A stretch of DNA of 23,058 bases from contig CAAEIR010000196.1 of assembly GCA_900756035.1 (NCBI GenBank), forward strand, positions 1 to 23,058, written 5' to 3'. This document shows positions 9,057 through 16,995 of the stretch, in pieces. Each line of letters begins with the position of its first letter. The first letter of the stretch is position 1. The DNA is from an uncultured Anaerostipes sp. Its GTDB lineage: Bacteria; Bacillota; Clostridia; Lachnospirales; Lachnospiraceae. The translations under genes and the position numbers were made by a program. Below the pieces are notes generated by a model that saw nothing but the letters and a program-made list of their open reading frames with translations, did not search any database and was not told where the DNA came from.

Positions 9057-9107
9057 TTGCAATGAGCAAAAAAATATCATAAAATATAATTGTAAAAAAT
9101 TTACAAT
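9057..9107 (+). promoter_or_regulatory. Promoter with overlapping operator-like palindrome
   Basis: TTGCAA (9057-9062) and TAAAAT (9080-9085) are 17 bases apart. At 9089-9107, where transcription would begin, ATTGTAAA and TTTACAAT form a perfect 8-bp inverted repeat with three bases between. The position suggests a repressor site. The long leader to the ATG at 9249 also holds a small GCGGG/CCCGC stem near 9183-9200. Confidence 0.45.
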
Positions 9108-9248
9108 ATGAAAACTGTGAGGGGAACAAAACGGGGTATGGCATGTGTTTTCATGACAAAATCATTCGAGAGAGTAGATCAGGCGGGCGAATCATCCCGC
9201 ATGGAATATTGATATACACTGTCGGATTTTACAAGGAAGGAGAACAGC

Positions 9249-10127
9249 ATGTTAAACGAAAAAGAATTTTACAATTATGTGGGAAAGAATATTCTGGACT
9301 ATATGGAAGGAGATGAAGATCGGGAGGTTCGGGTCCAGCGGGTGAAAAAGAACAATCAGGTATCCATGATGGGTCTGTCCGTCGGAAAGCCCGGTGAACA
9401 TCTGCTTCCGATCTTATATTTGGAACCTTTTTATCGAAATTATCTGTCAGGGTGGGAGCTTTCTGAAATTTTACTGGAAATCGGAAGAATTTATGAGAAG
9501 CAGCGCATTGGTTTTACTCTCGAAGAGGAGCGGATCCGGGATTATCAATTTATAAAAAAGAATATATTTTTCAGATTAATAAATTATGAACAGAACCAGG
9601 AACAGTTGAAAGAATGTCCCTGTGAGAGATTTCATGATTTGGCAATTACTTACCGGTGGGCAGCTTACCGGAGCAGAGACGGGATGGCAAGTGCGATCAT
9701 AAGAAATAAGGATCTTGCGATGTGGGGAATTTCACGGGAACAGATGATGGAAGATGCCAGAGAGAATACAAGGAGAATTTTTCCTCCGGTGATTCGTAAG
9801 ATTGAGTCTGTGATTCCTGTAAAAGTCGAAGAAAGTGATATCCCGATTTTTGTACTGTCCAACGGTGATTATATGAACGGCGCTTCGGCAATACTGTATC
9901 AGGAGGTTTTAAGAGAGTTCGCGCAGCGTATGGAAAGTAATCTTTATATTTTGCCAAGCAGTATTCACGAAGTAATTCTCCTGCGGGAGAATGATGCGAA
10001 AGATACAGAGGAACTGGCACATATGGTAAGGGAGACAAACCGCACGGTAGTTGACCGGGAAGAAATTTTATCAGATCATGTATATTACTATGATCTTGTG
10101 AAGGATGAGATAAGAATTGCCAAGTAA
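9249..10127 (+). CDS. DUF5688-like protein of unknown function
   Basis: A 292-aa soluble protein without signal peptide or membrane segment. It resembles, from memory, the DUF5688 family that is common in Lachnospiraceae: an N-terminal half with GKPGEHLLPILYLEPFYRNY, a central run of RFHDLAITYRW and MWGISREQMMEDA, and a C-terminal half with LSNGDYMNGASAILY and LYILPSSIHEVILL. No catalytic motif is apparent and the function is unknown. A GGAAGGAG site lies before the ATG. It appears to be a single-gene unit with its own promoter. Confidence 0.75.
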   Translation: MLNEKEFYNYVGKNILDYMEGDEDREVRVQRVKKNNQVSMMGLSVGKPGEHLLPILYLEPFYRNYLSGWELSEILLEIGRIYEKQRIGFTLEEERIRDYQFIKKNIFFRLINYEQNQEQLKECPCERFHDLAITYRWAAYRSRDGMASAIIRNKDLAMWGISREQMMEDARENTRRIFPPVIRKIESVIPVKVEESDIPIFVLSNGDYMNGASAILYQEVLREFAQRMESNLYILPSSIHEVILLRENDAKDTEELAHMVRETNRTVVDREEILSDHVYYYDLVKDEIRIAK

Positions 10128-10145
10128 ACCATAGTAACGTATAAT
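10117..10145 (+). promoter_or_regulatory. Promoter of the AI-2E/thyA/dfrA unit
   Basis: TTGCCA at 10117-10122 and TATAAT at 10140-10145 are 17 bases apart, about 75 bases before the AI-2E-family gene. The -35 box lies in the last codons of the preceding gene. Confidence 0.6.
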
Positions 10146-10220
10146 AATACCAGATGTGAGAAAAGAAAGAGGATGTAAAGCGTAACTGGGAACGTTCATT
10201 GCATCAAGGAGTGAGAAAAT

Positions 10221-11360
10221 ATGAAACGTTGGGAAATCTATCTTGATATTATTATGGAACTGCTGGTCATTACGGTCGGTGCAGTTTTTTTGATTTATGT
10301 AGTACCAAAATGTCTGGGGTTTTTATGGCCTTTTGTGGCAGGTTGGATTATTTCGATGATTGCACATCCGGTCATCGAGTATCTGGAACAGAAGATTCGT
10401 CTTCCGAAAAAGTTTGGTTCGGCGATTTTAATTGCAGTTGTATTAACTGCGATTCTTGCAATTCTCTATTTTGCCAGCCGTGCACTGATATTACAGATTA
10501 TTAATTTTGTGCAGGGATTTCCGGATCTTCAGACTGAAGTTCAGAATCAGTTTGCATTTTTTCAGCAGAAAGTGGAGCAGTTTCTTAAGATTCTTCCGCC
10601 ATCGGTGGGAACACAATTTGAGCGCCTGTCAGATTCCATTGGGGAGATTGCAAAGAGCCTCATGAGTGCTGTCGGTGATTATGGAGTAGCCCATGCGGGA
10701 AGTGTCGCTCAGAGCGTGACAAGCGGTCTGATCGGTGTGATCGTCATGTTGTTTTCTGCGTATATGTTTTCGTTAGAGCGGGAGAAAATTGTTCTCTGGT
10801 ATCGGAAGTTTGTTCCGGAGATGGTGAAACATAAGGTGGATGTTTTTACTCACAACACCCTTGGTGTTTTAGGAAGCTACTGCCTGGCGCAGATTAAAAT
10901 TATGGCAATCTTGATTGTGATACTATGGTTTGGATTTTTTGTGGCAGGAATCAAATATGCATTTATTTTTTCGTTGCTTGTCGGTATTGTTGATATTTTT
11001 CCGATTTTAGGAACCGGAACAGTGCTGATTCCATGGGCTTTGTTTAAGCTGATTACGGGAGATATCAAGACAGCCGTCATTCTTCTTGTTATTTATGCGG
11101 TTTGTCTGGTTTTAAAACAGATTCTGCAGCCGAAGATGATGGGAGACAGTATGGGAATTTCAGCGCTGACAACAATTTTTTTAATTTATGTAGGACTCAA
11201 ATTCGGAGGAATCGGAGGAATGCTGTTGGTTCTGATTGTCGGGATGTTTGTTATTAACTTATATCGGCTGGGAGTTTTTGACCGAAAGATTGCGTTTTTT
11301 AAACGACGGATTGAAATGCTTACGATAAATAGTGAAGAAGAAGAAAAGGAGGATTCATAA
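10221..11360 (+). CDS. AI-2E/PerM-family transporter
   Basis: A 379-aa polytopic membrane protein with the family pattern: two N-terminal membrane segments (about residues 10-50), a third at about 63-85, a soluble amphipathic stretch with IINFVQGFPDLQ (about 93-145), then a bundle of hydrophobic segments to about 355, including GIVDIFPILGTG and LQPKMMGDSMGI, which are typical of AI-2E exporter-type proteins. It ends in an acidic cytoplasmic tail. Members move autoinducer-2 or ions; the substrate here is unknown. Its stop directly abuts the thyA start, so the three genes are probably one operon. Confidence 0.88.
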   Translation: MKRWEIYLDIIMELLVITVGAVFLIYVVPKCLGFLWPFVAGWIISMIAHPVIEYLEQKIRLPKKFGSAILIAVVLTAILAILYFASRALILQIINFVQGFPDLQTEVQNQFAFFQQKVEQFLKILPPSVGTQFERLSDSIGEIAKSLMSAVGDYGVAHAGSVAQSVTSGLIGVIVMLFSAYMFSLEREKIVLWYRKFVPEMVKHKVDVFTHNTLGVLGSYCLAQIKIMAILIVILWFGFFVAGIKYAFIFSLLVGIVDIFPILGTGTVLIPWALFKLITGDIKTAVILLVIYAVCLVLKQILQPKMMGDSMGISALTTIFLIYVGLKFGGIGGMLLVLIVGMFVINLYRLGVFDRKIAFFKRRIEMLTINSEEEEKEDS

Positions 11361-12209
11361 ATGAGCTATGCAGATCAGGTTTTTATTTCTATGTGCAGAG
11401 ATATTTTAGATCACGGGACAAGTACGGAAGGCGAAAAAGTAAGACCTCATTGGCCGGATGGACAGTCCGCCTATACAATCAAACAGTTTGGAGTGGTGAA
11501 TCGTTATGATTTATCCAAAGAGTTTCCGGCATTAACTTTACGCAAGACCTATATCAAATCAGCGATTGATGAAATTTTGTGGATCTGGCAGAAAAAATCG
11601 AATAATGTCAGAGATTTAAAGAGCCATATCTGGGATGAGTGGGCGGATGAAGACGGATCTATCGGCAAGGCATACGGATATCAGATGGGAATTAAACATC
11701 AGTATAAAGAAGGAGAGATGGATCAGGTAGACCGCGTACTTTATGATCTCAAACATAATCCTTACAGCAGAAGAATTATGACCAATCTCTATGTACATCA
11801 GGATCTTCATGAGATGAATCTCTATCCTTGCGCTTATAGTGTAACATTTAATGTGACAAAAAGACCGGGTTGTGACAAATTGACGCTGAATGCAGTTTTA
11901 AATCAGCGGTCTCAGGATGTGCTTGCGGCAAATAATTGGAATGTAGTTCAATATGCGGCATTGGTGTATATGTTTGCTCAGGTTTCCGATATGGAACCGG
12001 GGGAACTGGTGCATGTGATTGCGGATGCTCATATTTATGATCGCCATGTTCCGATTATTGAAGAACTGATACAGAGAAAAACGTATCCGGCTCCAAAAGT
12101 CACAATCAATCCGGAAGTTAAGGATTTTTATGAATTTACTACCGGGGATTTTGTGATCGAAGATTATAAAACCGGAGAACAAATCAACGACATACCAATC
12201 GCAATATAG
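11361..12209 (+). CDS. thyA: Thymidylate synthase
   Basis: ThyA methylates dUMP to dTMP with methylenetetrahydrofolate and releases dihydrofolate. The 282-aa protein carries the nucleophile Cys157 in NLYPCAYSV, the folate/nucleotide motif LNQRSQDVLAANNWNVVQYA, and the dUMP-binding VIADAHIYDRH. The NNWNV form is like B. subtilis ThyA rather than the E. coli type. AGGAGG within the end of the preceding gene sets the start. The dihydrofolate it makes is recycled by the product of the next gene. Confidence 0.96.
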   Translation: MSYADQVFISMCRDILDHGTSTEGEKVRPHWPDGQSAYTIKQFGVVNRYDLSKEFPALTLRKTYIKSAIDEILWIWQKKSNNVRDLKSHIWDEWADEDGSIGKAYGYQMGIKHQYKEGEMDQVDRVLYDLKHNPYSRRIMTNLYVHQDLHEMNLYPCAYSVTFNVTKRPGCDKLTLNAVLNQRSQDVLAANNWNVVQYAALVYMFAQVSDMEPGELVHVIADAHIYDRHVPIIEELIQRKTYPAPKVTINPEVKDFYEFTTGDFVIEDYKTGEQINDIPIAI

Positions 12210-12223
12210 AGAGAGAGGAAAAG

Positions 12224-12712
12224 ATGAATCTTATTGTAAATGCAGATAAAAATTGGGCTATTGGAAAAAATAATCAACTCCTGGTCCATATTCCAAATGA
12301 TATGAAAATGTTTCGTCAGATGACAACCGGAAAGGTAGTTGTTATGGGGAGAAAGACATTAGAAAGTTTTCCGAATGGGATGCCGCTGCCAAAACGGACG
12401 AATATTGTATTGACCAGCGATAGAGATTACGATGCAAAAGGAGCCATTGTCGTAGGAAGTCAGGAAGAACTTTTAGAAGAATTAGAAGAATATGCTCAGG
12501 AAGACATTTTTATTATCGGAGGAGAGAGTGTTTATCGAATGATGCTTCCTTATTGTGATACTGCTTATGTAACAAGAACAGATTTTGCATATGATGCGGA
12601 CACTTATTTTCCGAATCTGGATGAGATGCCGGAATGGAAATTGACCAAAGAAAGTGAAGAAGAGACCTATTTTGATATCGAATATCAATTTTTTGTATAT
12701 GAAAAGGAATAA
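12224..12712 (+). CDS. dfrA: Dihydrofolate reductase
   Basis: DfrA reduces dihydrofolate to tetrahydrofolate with NADPH, restoring the cofactor consumed by ThyA. The 162-aa length is usual for chromosomal enzymes. Motifs are NWAIGKNNQLL, the catalytic Asp26 in HIPNDMKMF, VVMGRKTLESFP and FIIGGESVYRMMLP. Ribosome site GAGAGAGG precedes the ATG, 14 bases after thyA. The thyA-dfrA pairing is a common functional unit. Confidence 0.96.
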   Translation: MNLIVNADKNWAIGKNNQLLVHIPNDMKMFRQMTTGKVVVMGRKTLESFPNGMPLPKRTNIVLTSDRDYDAKGAIVVGSQEELLEELEEYAQEDIFIIGGESVYRMMLPYCDTAYVTRTDFAYDADTYFPNLDEMPEWKLTKESEEETYFDIEYQFFVYEKE

Positions 12713-12716
12713 AGCA

Positions 12717-12747
12717 TTGACATTAAAAAAAAAAAGTTTCATAATAT
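12717..12747 (+). promoter_or_regulatory. Candidate promoter of ilvE
   Basis: TTGACA at 12717-12722 is followed after 19 bases, including an 11-base A run, by TAATAT at 12742-12747. The boxes are good but the spacing is long. Confidence 0.5.
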
Positions 12748-12788
12748 TATGCAAATAAAATCATACAAGAGTTAACAGAAAGGAAGAG

Positions 12789-13865
12789 ATGAGGATGTTA
12801 GATATCAAAATTAATAAAACAGAAACACCAAAAGCAAAACCTGCAAAAGATGATCCATTATTATTTGGAACGATCTTTACGGATCATATGTTTATTATGG
12901 ATTATGTAGAAGGTAAGGGATGGCATGATGCAAGAATTGTTCCTTATGGAGAGATTACATTACCGCCTGCTGCAACTATTTTCCATTATGGACAGGGGGT
13001 TTTCGAAGGATTAAAGGCATATAACGGAGAAAACGGACAGGTTCAGTTATTCCGTCCGGACATGAACGCAAAACGTTCAAACAGATCTTCAGACAGATTA
13101 TGCATTCCTCAGATTCCGGAGGAAGATTATGTACAGGCGATTAAAGAGTTAGTAAAACTTGACAAAGACTGGATTCCAAGCGAGCCAAATCACTCTTTAT
13201 ACATTCGACCATTTATCATTGGTACAGATCCGTTCTTAGGTTTACGTACATCCGCTTATTATAAGTTTATCGTTATTCTTTCACCGGTAGGACCATATTA
13301 TCCGGAAGGACTTGATCCGGTTGGTATCTGGATTGAAGATGATTATGTCAGAGCCGTTCGCGGAGGAATCGGAGAAGCAAAAACCGGAGGAAATTATGCA
13401 GCCAGCATTCTTTCTCAGGTAAAAGCTCATGATGAAGGATATTCTCAGGTATTATGGCTGGATGGTGTTCATAGAAAATATATCGAAGAAGTTGGAGCTA
13501 TGAACATTTTCTTTAAGATTGACGGTAAAGTTGTAACTCCGATGCTGAATGGAAGTATTCTTCCGGGAATTACAAGAGATTCCGTAATTCATCTCTGCAA
13601 AGAATGGGGACTGGAAGTAGAAGAACGTCGAGTTGCCATTGATGAAATCAAAGAAGCATGGGAAAAAGGAACTCTGGAAGAAGTTTGGGGAACCGGAACA
13701 GCAGCCGTTATTTCGCCAGTTGGAAAATTCCGTATGGGTGACGAAGTCATGCAGGTAAAAGATGGTGGAATCGGAGAGATCAGTCAGAAACTTTACGACA
13801 CAGTAACAGGAATTCAGCTTGGAAAGGTTGAAGATAAACATGGATGGGTTGTTCCTGTAGAATAG
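12789..13865 (+). CDS. ilvE: Branched-chain amino acid aminotransferase
   Basis: A fold-type IV PLP enzyme of 358 aa that interconverts Leu, Ile and Val with their 2-keto acids. Visible are FHYGQGVFEGLKAY (about 66-78), LFRPDMNAKRS, the Schiff-base lysine Lys198 in GEAKTGGNYAAS, and the phosphate-binding GTGTAAVISPVG. Two in-frame ATGs lie six bases apart; AAAGGAAGAG precedes both and the second (12795) is about equally likely as start. It is a single gene with its own promoter and a strong terminator. Confidence 0.95.
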   Translation: MRMLDIKINKTETPKAKPAKDDPLLFGTIFTDHMFIMDYVEGKGWHDARIVPYGEITLPPAATIFHYGQGVFEGLKAYNGENGQVQLFRPDMNAKRSNRSSDRLCIPQIPEEDYVQAIKELVKLDKDWIPSEPNHSLYIRPFIIGTDPFLGLRTSAYYKFIVILSPVGPYYPEGLDPVGIWIEDDYVRAVRGGIGEAKTGGNYAASILSQVKAHDEGYSQVLWLDGVHRKYIEEVGAMNIFFKIDGKVVTPMLNGSILPGITRDSVIHLCKEWGLEVEERRVAIDEIKEAWEKGTLEEVWGTGTAAVISPVGKFRMGDEVMQVKDGGIGEISQKLYDTVTGIQLGKVEDKHGWVVPVE

Positions 13866-13880
13866 AAGGAATTTACAGAT

Positions 13881-13913
13881 CGGTACGCAAAAGAGAGTTT
13901 GCGTACCGGTTTT
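13881..13913 (+). terminator. Terminator of ilvE
   Basis: CGGTACGCAAA and TTTGCGTACCG form a perfect 11-bp stem with loop AGAGAG, followed by GTTTT. Confidence 0.9.
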
Positions 13914-13978
13914 GTCCTATATGGAGGAAGTGAAGTAAGATTCTAAGAGACTGAGGAATCGTTGAGCAGGAGTAAAAG

Positions 13979-14671
13979 ATGAAAAAAATATGGAATTTTT
14001 TTGGTGTGTTAGGTGTTTTAATTATTACCGCGGCATGTATTAAGGACGGAGAAGCAGCTCAGGCCGCATCCCGTCAGGTTTATAAGAAGGGGTTTTCCTA
14101 TGAGAAAATATCGCCGGCAGTGAAAAAACGAATGATGGGAAAATCATATCGAAAGAATCGTTATGTGAAGTTAAAGGACTTACGCTATGTGAAAGTTCTC
14201 CATTATGGTTTTGACGGGAAAGTGAAAAAAGGAGAATTGGTAGTCAATAAAAAAATAGCGAAAAAGACAGTGCGGATTTTTTATGAACTTTATCAAAAAA
14301 AATACCCAATTCAGAAAATGAAGTTGATTGATCAGTATAACGCGAATGATGAGAGGTCTATGAGAGCAAATAATTCGTCCGCTTTTAATTACCGAAAGAT
14401 CAGCGGATCTTCCAGATTGTCGAATCATGCCTATGGCTTTGCCATTGATATCAATCCGAGAATTAATCCCTGGGTGAAGGGAAATAAAGTTTCTCCTTCC
14501 AACGGAAAAGTCTATCGTCAAAGAAAAACGAAGAAGTGTAAAGGAAAATACAGGAAATATATGATCCATAAAAATGACAGTATTTATAAGATTTTTAAAA
14601 AATACGGATTTTCATGGGGCGGAGATTGGAAATCGTCCAAAGATTATCAGCATTTTGAATGGAAACAATAG
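13979..14671 (+). CDS. Secreted M15-family peptidase (D-Ala-D-Ala carboxypeptidase-like)
   Basis: A 230-aa exported peptidase. The N-terminus is a signal sequence (MKKIW then a hydrophobic run), with either cleavage near AQA-AS (about 30) or lipid attachment at Cys20, although TAAC is a poor lipobox. The C-terminal half has the zinc motifs of the M15 family: HAYGFAIDINP (His150, Asp157) and DYQHFEW (His225), with FSWGGDW between. Such enzymes cut peptidoglycan stem peptides (VanY/L-Ala-D-Glu type). A very basic linker of about residues 160-195 is unusual. Ribosome site CAGGAG precedes the ATG. The exact bond cut is not known. Confidence 0.85.
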   Translation: MKKIWNFFGVLGVLIITAACIKDGEAAQAASRQVYKKGFSYEKISPAVKKRMMGKSYRKNRYVKLKDLRYVKVLHYGFDGKVKKGELVVNKKIAKKTVRIFYELYQKKYPIQKMKLIDQYNANDERSMRANNSSAFNYRKISGSSRLSNHAYGFAIDINPRINPWVKGNKVSPSNGKVYRQRKTKKCKGKYRKYMIHKNDSIYKIFKKYGFSWGGDWKSSKDYQHFEWKQ

Positions 14672-14691
14672 AGGGTAAAAAAAGATAATCA

Positions 14692-14718
14692 CCGGAAGTG
14701 CCAAAAGGCATCTTCCGG
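14692..14718. terminator. Bidirectional terminator between convergent genes
   Basis: CCGGAAGTGCC pairs with GGCATCTTCCGG (one bulged base) around AAAA. T-rich tracts follow on both strands, so it can serve both the M15 peptidase gene and the convergent peptidoglycan-binding fragment. Confidence 0.75.
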
Positions 14719-14739
14719 GATTTTGCTTTTTAAGAGATT

Positions 14740-15126
14740 TTAGTTTAATTCTGCAATGCGGCTGACCGCCACATAGATTTCGCTGATTTTATACCAGGTC
14801 GGATAGTCTACGACACCGGTTTGAGGAAGACCGAATACACTTTGAAATTTTCGCACAGAATTTTGAGTCTGCTGACCGTAGATTCCATCTGCGGCAATGG
14901 TAGGTATGGATGGATAATCTTTTGCAATTCGATTTAACTGGTCCTGCATTTGCCGTACCTTTGCTCCGCCGGAACCAATCGTAAGATTATTTCCGGGCCA
15001 GGAACTTGGAATTCCGGCAATTTGTTCGGCAGTATTGATGTACATATTTTCACCGTAGTAGTAGCGGAGAATTTCAATCGGAGCATATCCCTGATCTCCC
15101 AGGTATTTTGATCCCCACTGGGTCAT
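14740..15126 (-). pseudogene. 3' fragment of a SleC-like spore cortex-lytic/peptidoglycan-binding gene, split by the element
   Basis: This minus-strand frame starts abruptly at MTQWGSKYLGDQGY, which in intact relatives is internal: it is the end of a SpoIID-like domain (family pattern GMxQWG). It continues through EILRYYYGENMYI into a peptidoglycan-binding domain (about residues 46-115: LTIGSGGAKVRQMQ, DGIYGQQTQNSVRKFQ, GVVDYPTWYKI) and ends VAVSRIAELN. The order SpoIID-like then peptidoglycan-binding matches SleC-type spore cortex hydrolases, though other SpoIID/LytB proteins share it. No ribosome site precedes the first ATG, and upstream codons run into a stop within 15 bases, so the 5' part is missing. 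It should lie beyond the right edge. The fragment may rejoin it on excision. Confidence 0.75.
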
Positions 15127-15143
15127 CCTTATTGTAAGGACCT
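15121..15143. other. Probable attachment-site junction (left end of the element)
   Basis: The conserved host coding sequence ends here and the recombinase gene ends only 35 bases further right. The segment contains an inverted repeat, TCCTTA and TAAGGA around TTG, extended by GGTC and GACC with a three-base bulge, of the kind seen in serine-integrase sites. The exact crossover dinucleotide cannot be fixed without the right junction. Confidence 0.5.
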
Positions 15144-15177
15144 ATGTAGTACACTGAAACCAGCTGACAATGGAAGC

Positions 15178-16647
15178 TTATAACAGATGGTAATAGATGT
15201 CAATAGTCTGTGTTTCTTTATTAAAAACGATTTTATTGACGATGGAGCGAATGGCAGCAGCTTTTTCTTCTTTTGATGCGGAATCACTGACCAGCACATC
15301 ATAAACTCCATGGATCTCTTTCGGCAGATTCCTCTCTTTTGGATCATTGGACGGAAGATCTTTGATCTTTTGCTCTAATTGCTCCCGCTCTTTTTGTAAG
15401 ATCTCTTTGTTTTCTTTATATTCCTCTAACGTATCAATTCCATTTCGATAAGCCGCCTTGATACGTTTTTCTTTTTCCTGTATTTTTAGCAGCTGTTCTG
15501 TGATCTGTTCTTTTTGAGGATCTAAGGACGGTTGTTCTAAGATTTCAAAAGGGACGGATTTTTTAGAAGCGTCCTCTTTTAATGTTTCTAAGAGGATCGG
15601 GAGCAGCCTTTTTTCGGAAATGTGATGAGAAACCGCACATTTTCCTTTAGTGTATCCATAGCATTGAAAATTTGTGTAATATCTTCCGTAGCGCCGGTCC
15701 TTATGGATGGAGGTTGCCAGACTGCGACCGCAATTGGAACATTTGATTAAACCGGAAAGCCAATGCCGGTTTTTAGAGACCGGGCGGCTTCCTTTCGGAT
15801 GGTACTCCCTGCGAAGCCGTTGGTTTGCTTTTTCCCACACTTCTTCCGGTATAATCGGTTCAAAATCCCCCTTTTTGACAATCCATTCACTTTCGTCTTT
15901 GATAACTTTGCCATTGGCGTCACTTCGATTCCAACGGACATAGCCTTTATAGATAGGGTTTTGTAAAATATACTGTACGGTACGAGTTTCAAAATCGCCG
16001 CCATTTCGAGTTTTATAGCCTAGCTGATTAAGAAGACGGGCAATATCGAAAAAGCTGTCTGTGGTGCGAATATAGCGGTCATAAATGAATCTGACAGTCT
16101 TGGCTTGCTCCTGATCTATGACAGGCGGGCATCCTTTTTGCACGACCTTATAACCAAGTGCAGGGGAAGCCTGAAAACCGCCGCGCAGGGCTTTCTCTGT
16201 CATTCCCCGCGTGACGTCCTCTGCAAGGCGGATAGAGTAAAATTCGTCCATCCATTCAATGATTCGCTCGATCAGACCTCCGTAGATATCGTTTGTGATA
16301 GGTTCTGTAATACTGATAACTTCAACACCGCATTTATTGCGGAGCATGGATTTATAAACAATGGACTCTTCTTGGTTTCTGGCAAATCGTGAAAATTTCC
16401 AGACAAGAATGACGTCAAATTTTTTTGCCTTGGCAAGTTCGATCATCTTCATAAAAGCAGGACGCTTTTCTGCCGTTCTCCCGGAAATGCCGGAGTCAAG
16501 AAATATGAACTCATCGCTAAGCAGCAGATCATTATTTTTGGCATACTCCTTTAGAAGTCGCTTTTGTGCATCCGGGGAAAGTTCCTCCTGAGCATGTGTG
16601 GAAACGCGAATATAAGCGGCAGCATTTTGAAAGCTGTATTTCTTCAA
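15178..16647 (-). CDS. Large serine recombinase (integrase)
   Basis: A 489-aa site-specific recombinase for integration and excision through a phosphoserine-DNA link. The N-terminal resolvase domain (about 8-150) has AYIRVSTHAQ with nucleophile Ser16 and Arg14, DSGISGRT, and VWKFSRFARN with the conserved arginines. A recombinase domain follows (about 165-270, ALGYKVVQKG to PIYKGYVRW). After it come a zinc ribbon (CSNCG and a later Cys pair in the FQCYGYTKGKC stretch) and a coiled coil (about 370-430, rich in Glu and Lys) as in phage serine integrases. The start is TTG at 16647, after AGAGGG; no ATG fits the conserved N-terminus. It lies beside the presumed attachment site, as usual for integrases. 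Confidence 0.95.
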   Translation of the reverse strand: MKKYSFQNAAAYIRVSTHAQEELSPDAQKRLLKEYAKNNDLLLSDEFIFLDSGISGRTAEKRPAFMKMIELAKAKKFDVILVWKFSRFARNQEESIVYKSMLRNKCGVEVISITEPITNDIYGGLIERIIEWMDEFYSIRLAEDVTRGMTEKALRGGFQASPALGYKVVQKGCPPVIDQEQAKTVRFIYDRYIRTTDSFFDIARLLNQLGYKTRNGGDFETRTVQYILQNPIYKGYVRWNRSDANGKVIKDESEWIVKKGDFEPIIPEEVWEKANQRLRREYHPKGSRPVSKNRHWLSGLIKCSNCGRSLATSIHKDRRYGRYYTNFQCYGYTKGKCAVSHHISEKRLLPILLETLKEDASKKSVPFEILEQPSLDPQKEQITEQLLKIQEKEKRIKAAYRNGIDTLEEYKENKEILQKEREQLEQKIKDLPSNDPKERNLPKEIHGVYDVLVSDSASKEEKAAAIRSIVNKIVFNKETQTIDIYYHLL

Positions 16648-16712
16648 GTGGATTCACCCTCTTTCTTAACAAGTTATGAAAAAAGGGTACAAAAAATACA
16701 CCCTATCATTTC

Positions 16713-16742
16713 TTGTCATTTGAGCAGGATGTATGATATAAT
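16713..16742 (+). promoter_or_regulatory. Strong promoter for a small RNA
   Basis: TTGTCA (16713-16718), an 18-base spacer, and an extended -10 TGATATAAT ending at 16742. It fires away from the recombinase gene. Only about 80 bases separate its start from a terminator, with no ATG between. Confidence 0.7.
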
Positions 16743-16748
16743 TCTAGT

Positions 16749-16829
16749 TGCTAGGTAGAACGATATCAATCATCCTTGGTTGATAAGTGTCTGAATTCCG
16801 TCCGGTTGCCGCCGGGCGGTTTTTATTTT
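16749..16829 (+). ncRNA. Candidate small RNA 1 (about 80 nt)
   Basis: Transcription from the promoter at 16713 would yield a short RNA with an internal hairpin (TATCAATCA/TGGTTGATA, one mismatch) and a terminator hairpin at its 3' end. It contains no ATG. Its 3' part (16799-16831) is repeated with two changes at 17884-17916, where it is antisense to the leader of the toxin-like gene. It might therefore pair with that mRNA. Ends are inferred, not seen. Confidence 0.55.
16798..16824 (+). terminator. Terminator of small RNA 1
   Basis: CCGTCCGG and CCGGGCGG form an 8-bp stem (one G-U pair) with loop TTGCCG, followed by TTTTT. Confidence 0.8.
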
Positions 16830-16831
16830 AA
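16799..16831 (+). repeat. 33-bp direct repeat, copy 1
   Basis: The segment matches 17884-17916 at 31 of 33 positions in the same orientation. The two copies bracket the toxin-like gene. The repeat contains a rightward terminator hairpin. Confidence 0.85.
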
Positions 16832-16834
16832 CGT

Positions 16835-16862
16835 AAAAGACCCCGTATTGCTACGAGGTCTT
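16835..16862 (-). terminator. Leftward terminator (small RNA 2)
   Basis: AAGACCCCGTA and TACGAGGTCTT form an 11-position stem with one mismatch and a 4-base loop. On the minus strand it is followed by TTTT. It faces the terminator of small RNA 1. Confidence 0.75.
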
Positions 16863-16930
16863 CACATAATAAACTTATATCTTCTTTAATGCCCCTAGGG
16901 CGATATTTAGAAAAGGCAATCCTTCTCTGT
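16835..16930 (-). ncRNA. Candidate small RNA 2 (about 95 nt)
   Basis: A minus-strand RNA predicted between a strong promoter (16937-16965) and the terminator at 16835-16862. It can form ATATC/GATAT enclosing GCCC-TAG-GGGC and carries no usable reading frame (its only ATG is followed directly by a stop). It starts just past the toxin-like gene and converges on small RNA 1. No known RNA family is recognised. Confidence 0.5.
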
Positions 16931-16936
16931 CAGTCT

Positions 16937-16965
16937 ATTATAATTCATATTATGCTCGTAGTCAA
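16937..16965 (-). promoter_or_regulatory. Strong leftward promoter
   Basis: On the minus strand, TTGACT (16965-16960), 17 bases, then TATAAT (16942-16937). It lies 31 bases after the stop of the toxin-like gene and would drive small RNA 2. Confidence 0.7.
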
Positions 16966-16995
16966 TGAAAATATTCGCGATTTATGTAGGCTTTT

